Below are positions 60,591 through 64,000 of a stretch of 64,000 bases of DNA, piece after piece; position 1 is the stretch's first letter, and every line of letters begins with the position of its first letter. Position numbers and translations under genes: made by a program. Under the pieces are notes generated by a model. It did no database searches, was not told the origin of the DNA, and saw only the letters and a program-made list of their open reading frames with translations. This DNA comes from Aquibium pacificus. GTDB taxonomy: Bacteria > Pseudomonadota > Alphaproteobacteria > Rhizobiales > Rhizobiaceae. Where the stretch lies: the NCBI RefSeq assembly GCF_040839445.1, contig NZ_JBDPGJ010000005.1, positions 186,001 through 250,000 on the forward strand, given 5' to 3'.

Positions 60591-62356
60591 TGCATCGTCT
60601 CCTGCTGCAGGCCGGCCGGCGAGACGCTGTTTTCCCACCGGATGAGGTCGGCGATGCGTTCGGCCAGCATGAATGTCGGTATGTTCGTGTTGGCGCACGG
60701 AACCGTTGGCATCAGCGACGCGTCGCCGATGCGCAGCCCCGGTACGCCATGGACGCGGCCGTCGCTCGCGGTGACCGCGGCCGGATCGTCCGCGCGGCCC
60801 ATGCGGCACGTTCCCACGCAATGCCACACGCCCACGATCGCCTTGTGCAGATAGGCGTCGAGCGCGGCGTCGTCGGCGAGCAGTTCGCGTATGTCGTAAG
60901 GCGCGATGAACCTGCGGATCAGCGCTCCGCGCGCGAAGCCGGCGAAGTCGAGGACGCGCGCGAACACCGCCGTCTGGAAGGCATTCCACTGTCCGGGCCG
61001 CGAGACCTCCCGCACCCGGTCGGAAAAGATCGTCGGGAAGACTTCGGCGCGGACAGCGTCGAGCGCCGGGTCGAGCGCCACGCCGGCCACCCGGCGGAAG
61101 CCGTCGCGCATCCGCTGCAGGTCGCGCTGGTCCGAGAGCAGCCGGAAATCGACATCCGGCAGCTTGTCCGCCTGGGGTGACGTGATCGCGACGTATCCCC
61201 TGGAATAGGACTTGTTGATCCACAGATAATAGGTGCCCAGCTGCTCGCCGACGTCGTGCCAGGCTGAGCGGGCGAGCACGGCCATGTGCATGTCCGTCTC
61301 GGGACATCCTTCGAGGCCCGAGGAGAAGCGGTAGTGCACCTGCGTGTGATGCCGGCGCGAATCCGAGTGCCGGTTGCCCGGCCGGATGAAGCACGAGATT
61401 CCGAGCGCAGGATGTTCCTGGAGATTTTCCCCCACGCCTGCGATCTCCCGCACGACCGGGACCCCCGTGCGCGCCAGCACGTCGGCGGGGCCAAATCCGG
61501 AACGCTGAAGAAGAGCCGGCGTATTGATCGCCCCACAGCACACGATTGTCTCGCGCGCCGCGATCCTGACGTTGCCATCGGGGCCGGCGATCTCGGCGCC
61601 GGTCACGGCGCCGTTCTCCTGCGTCAGCCGGTTGACGCTCCTGCCGGTCACCACGACGAGATTGGGGCGGCGGCGCACCTGCGGCGTCAGGTAGCATACA
61701 GCCGCCGAGGCGCGTTCGGCACGTTCGTTGATGGTGGTCGTCACGCGCATGACGCCATCTCCCCATTCACCGTTCTGGTCGTCGACGGCGGGGATGCCCC
61801 GGGCCAGCAGCATGTCGCGCGTACCGCGCACGAAACCGCAGAACGTCGCCGGATCGGGCCGGCTGATCGGCACCGGTCCGTCGCTGCCGTGCAGGTCGCC
61901 GGAGGCGTCGAGGTCGCGTTCGAGCTTGCGGAAATAGGGAAGGGTGGACGCCCAGTTCCAACCTTCCGCGCCGAGCGCTTCCCACTCGTCGTAGTCGGCC
62001 GGCGCGCCGCGGTTGCCGAGCATGCCGTTGATCGCCGAGCCGCCCCCCAACACGCGCGCCTGCTCGTATTTTGCCGCCGGGCGCGGCGCATCGGGAACGG
62101 TCGGCACCGCGCCGAACCGCGCCATCAGGCCGTCGAAGAAGAATTCGCGCGTGAAGAAGGCGCGGCTCGGATTGCCCGAACGGATGTCGGCCGGCTGGCT
62201 CTCCTCGGTCAGGTCGGGTCCGGCTTCCACGAGCAGCACCCGCACGCCGGGGTTCTCGGTCAGCCGCGCGGCCAGCACGCAGCCCGACGTGCCGCCGCCG
62301 ACGATCAGGTAGTCCGGCAGACCGCCCTGGACGCGCATGTCGGCCCCGGTGGTCAT
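60587..62356 (-). CDS. GMC-family FAD oxidoreductase
   Basis: 589 residues. The FAD site VGGGTSG (19-25) and GMC signature 1 (ARVLGGGSAINGMLGNRG in two parts) are clear, and the C-terminal active-site region has VWHCVGTCRMG and NTNIPTFM. GMC enzymes oxidise alcohols to aldehydes (choline, HMF, polyethylene glycol, long-chain alcohols), passing electrons to oxygen or a quinone. The start at 62356 overlaps the amidohydrolase stop (ATGA). Coupled to ALDH, it likely turns an alcohol group into a carboxyl group. Confidence 0.93.
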   Translation of the reverse strand: MTTGADMRVQGGLPDYLIVGGGTSGCVLAARLTENPGVRVLLVEAGPDLTEESQPADIRSGNPSRAFFTREFFFDGLMARFGAVPTVPDAPRPAAKYEQARVLGGGSAINGMLGNRGAPADYDEWEALGAEGWNWASTLPYFRKLERDLDASGDLHGSDGPVPISRPDPATFCGFVRGTRDMLLARGIPAVDDQNGEWGDGVMRVTTTINERAERASAAVCYLTPQVRRRPNLVVVTGRSVNRLTQENGAVTGAEIAGPDGNVRIAARETIVCCGAINTPALLQRSGFGPADVLARTGVPVVREIAGVGENLQEHPALGISCFIRPGNRHSDSRRHHTQVHYRFSSGLEGCPETDMHMAVLARSAWHDVGEQLGTYYLWINKSYSRGYVAITSPQADKLPDVDFRLLSDQRDLQRMRDGFRRVAGVALDPALDAVRAEVFPTIFSDRVREVSRPGQWNAFQTAVFARVLDFAGFARGALIRRFIAPYDIRELLADDAALDAYLHKAIVGVWHCVGTCRMGRADDPAAVTASDGRVHGVPGLRIGDASLMPTVPCANTNIPTFMLAERIADLIRWENSVSPAGLQQETMQ

Positions 62357-63252
62357 GCCTGCGCCCCGAAACCGTAGAGGGAAGCCGGATTGTCCACCAG
62401 GATGCGCCGCCGCAGTGTCGCGTCCGGGGTCCATGCCGTGAAGACGTCGAGAAGGTGCCCAACGTCGGGCGACTTGTCGTACATGCGCACGAAGGGCCAA
62501 TCCGAGGCCCACATGAGCCTGTCGGGATTCGCCTCGATCAGCGCCTCGTGGAACGGCCGCTGGCTGTCGTAATTCGGCGCGTCGGTCGAGTTGCGGCACA
62601 GCGACAGCTTTATCCAGATCACGCCGTCCTTCAGCAGATCGACCAGCGTCCGGAAATCCGGATCGTCTACACCCTTCTCGATGTCGATGCCGGCCAGATG
62701 GTCGATGACGAAGGGCTGGCCCGCCTCGCGGATAGCCGGCGGCAGCAGGTCGACGAGTGTCGCGCACTTCGCCCAGACGTGCGGCACGAAGCCGTGCTCC
62801 TTCATGCGCGGAGCCAGCAGCAGGTACTGGTCCAGCCCGATGCTTCCCTTGTAGCGGCCGCCGCCGCGCGGATCGCGCATCTCGCTGAAGCGCAATCCCT
62901 TGATATTCGCCGCGGCCAGCCGCTCGAAATCGGCGTCGTCCGCATCCGCCGAAAGCACACCGACGCCGCGCGTCGTCTCCGGCCGCTGGCTGAGCGCTTC
63001 CAGAAGCGCGGAGTTGTCCGTGCCGTATGGGGCGGGTTGGATCAGCACCGCGCGTGAAAGCCCGGCGCGGTCGAGCATCTCCTGATGCACCGGTGGCGGC
63101 GCAATTGGCGGCGCATAGCTCGACGGCGCGGGAACCGGATGGCGCGCGAATGGCCCGAAGACGTGGGTGTGGGTGTCGCAGGCACCGGCCGGCGGCGGCG
63201 AGGCCGGTGCTTCCGGCATCCGCGCCGCGACCGGCTCGAGGACGTCGTTCAC
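62353..63252 (-). CDS. Amidohydrolase of the LigI / lactonase group
   Basis: 299 residues of the TIM-barrel metal hydrolase superfamily (COG3618-like). The N-terminal HTH (His28-Thr-His30), HLAG near 200 and WASDWPF (near 249-255) are the conserved metal and catalytic elements. Relatives hydrolyse 2-pyrone-4,6-dicarboxylate, muconolactones or sugar lactones, all opening a lactone ring to a carboxylate. Here it overlaps its neighbours on both sides by ATGA, so it is one step of the same pathway. Confidence 0.9.
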   Translation of the reverse strand: MNDVLEPVAARMPEAPASPPPAGACDTHTHVFGPFARHPVPAPSSYAPPIAPPPVHQEMLDRAGLSRAVLIQPAPYGTDNSALLEALSQRPETTRGVGVLSADADDADFERLAAANIKGLRFSEMRDPRGGGRYKGSIGLDQYLLLAPRMKEHGFVPHVWAKCATLVDLLPPAIREAGQPFVIDHLAGIDIEKGVDDPDFRTLVDLLKDGVIWIKLSLCRNSTDAPNYDSQRPFHEALIEANPDRLMWASDWPFVRMYDKSPDVGHLLDVFTAWTPDATLRRRILVDNPASLYGFGAQA

Positions 63253-63908
63253 GATACGCTCCCGTCGGCCCGGCTCGTCGAAGCCGGGATCGCCGCCAGG
63301 CTGACGGGCAGGCTACCGTCCTCGGGGCAGGGGCCGCCGAGTTCGAGCGGCGATGCGGCCCCGTCGGGCAGCGGGATGTGATGCGCGTTGAGCGTCATCG
63401 AGACCAGCGTGTAGTAGCCGATCAGCGTGGTCAATTCGACGACGCCGACGGCACCCCAGCGACCCTTGATCTTCTTGTAGGTCTCCTCTCCCACCTGACC
63501 GCTTATCTGCAGCTCGCGGGAAAATTCATAAACCTCGGCATCGGCCTCGTCCTCGAAGTGCGGCGGCTCGCCGACGCGCAGGCTCTCCATGGCGGAAGCA
63601 GGCAGTCCGGCCTTTTCCGCAGCGGCGGCATGCACGTGCCATTCGAGCTGGCTGTTCCAGCGTCGTGCCGTCACCAGGATCGCCAGTTCAGACAGCCGGG
63701 GCGGCAGGCTGGTATCGTAGCGCAGCATCGCGCCGAAGCGTTGCCATGCGTCTGCGAGTTCCGGGCGATGGAGCGCCGCGCGCAAGGGGCCGATGAGGAC
63801 TCCACGCGGGCCTGCGACGACTGCATCGACCACGCGCCGCTGCTCGGGCGTCAGCCCTTCTTCGTCGGGGAAGGGAATCCGGCCTACCGTCGCACCTTCG
63901 CTCATCAT
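63249..63908 (-). CDS. Carboxymuconolactone decarboxylase-like / AhpD-fold protein
   Basis: 219 residues with an AhpD-fold core: LSELAILVTARRWNSQLEWHVHAAAAEKAG marks it in adjacent pieces, with no CxxC so it is not a peroxidase-partner AhpD. ETYKKIKGRWG and LIGYYTLVSM complete the fold. Related proteins decarboxylate gamma-carboxymuconolactone, though many in such operons have no known step. The start at 63908 (MMSEG) lies 5 bp past the upstream stop. It is coupled to the amidohydrolase by ATGA. Confidence 0.85.
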   Translation of the reverse strand: MMSEGATVGRIPFPDEEGLTPEQRRVVDAVVAGPRGVLIGPLRAALHRPELADAWQRFGAMLRYDTSLPPRLSELAILVTARRWNSQLEWHVHAAAAEKAGLPASAMESLRVGEPPHFEDEADAEVYEFSRELQISGQVGEETYKKIKGRWGAVGVVELTTLIGYYTLVSMTLNAHHIPLPDGAASPLELGGPCPEDGSLPVSLAAIPASTSRADGSVS

Positions 63909-63913
63909 GGATG

Positions 63914-64000
63914 TCACGCGAAGACCAGCGCCGGCCCGGCCGCCCACGGTACGTCGGGCGGACCCTTGCCGTCGTCGTTGATGGCGGTCGCTTGCACCGA
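63914..64000 (-). CDS. C-terminal end of an upstream gene, start outside the window
   Basis: A 28-codon open frame runs from the window edge to TGA at 63914. The peptide (SVQATAINDDGKGPPDVPW, then a hydrophobic end) reads like the true end of a protein and is 5 bp from the next start, so it belongs to the same operon. Too short to assign a family. Confidence 0.7.
   Translation of the reverse strand, partial: SVQATAINDDGKGPPDVPWAAGPALVFA

Noticed and set aside
1..64000. rRNA, tRNA, prophage, transposase or CRISPR features
   Set aside because: None seen on either strand; no T-loop-like tRNA pattern, integrase or transposase domain in any frame read.

Overview
This window is GC-rich bacterial chromosome. 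Its Omp2-type porins, DUF982, DUF2200 and DUF4239 proteins, leucine-degradation genes and paired TRAP transporters point to an alphaproteobacterium of the Rhizobiales, most like Mesorhizobium/Phyllobacteriaceae. That placement is inferred from gene content; no rRNA or tRNA gene was seen. About 60 protein genes fill it almost completely, and there is no prophage, insertion sequence or CRISPR array.

Region by region. 1-7.8 kb: end of an exported protein, an ArsR-type repressor overlapping an SRPBCC protein, ETF-quinone oxidoreductase, a DUF922 protease-like protein, an EEP phosphatase/nuclease, AMP nucleosidase and small exported or membrane proteins. 8.2-21.1 kb: leucine/isovalerate catabolism (both methylcrotonyl-CoA carboxylase subunits, isovaleryl-CoA dehydrogenase, a TetR regulator), interrupted by a GST, a hydrolase, a sensor histidine kinase, DUF2200 and DUF4239 proteins, a toxin-gene relic and a three-module OmpA protein. 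21.2-25.2 kb: GT-C enzyme, GT2 enzyme, methyltransferase and small flippase-like protein, which look like a lipid-linked sugar transfer cassette. 25.2-30.5 kb: aminotransferase, serine hydrolase and two tandem porins, each with a strong terminator. 31.0-37.2 kb: TRAP transporter, M81 peptidase, hydrolase and ornithine cyclodeaminase in one tightly coupled operon. 37.2-43.9 kb: a MacB-like tripartite ABC exporter, a phosphoribosyltransferase, an SDR and a double DUF982 protein, with FNR-like boxes. 44.0-47.0 kb: a compact arsenic-type cluster (ArsH, OsmC, ArsR, MFS). 47.1-50.9 kb: an SbcCD-like nuclease/ATPase pair.

51.0-64.0 kb: a GntR regulator faces a TRAP transporter and a long catabolic operon whose genes mostly overlap by ATGA. 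It encodes a carboxymuconolactone decarboxylase-like protein, a LigI-like amidohydrolase, a GMC oxidoreductase, an aldehyde dehydrogenase, an aconitase-type dehydratase pair, a D-2-hydroxyacid dehydrogenase and a two-subunit class I fumarase/tartrate dehydratase. The small aconitase-type subunit lacks the usual substrate-binding loop. This is the best candidate here for an undescribed pathway: import of an organic acid, lactone or alcohol, oxidation to a carboxylate, and two Fe-S (de)hydration steps towards central metabolism.

Likely regulation read from the DNA: large inverted repeats overlap the promoters of both ArsR-family genes, the TetR gene and the 54.7 kb TRAP operon. A shared ACGT-rich motif lies upstream of ETF-QO and of a DUF2147 gene.
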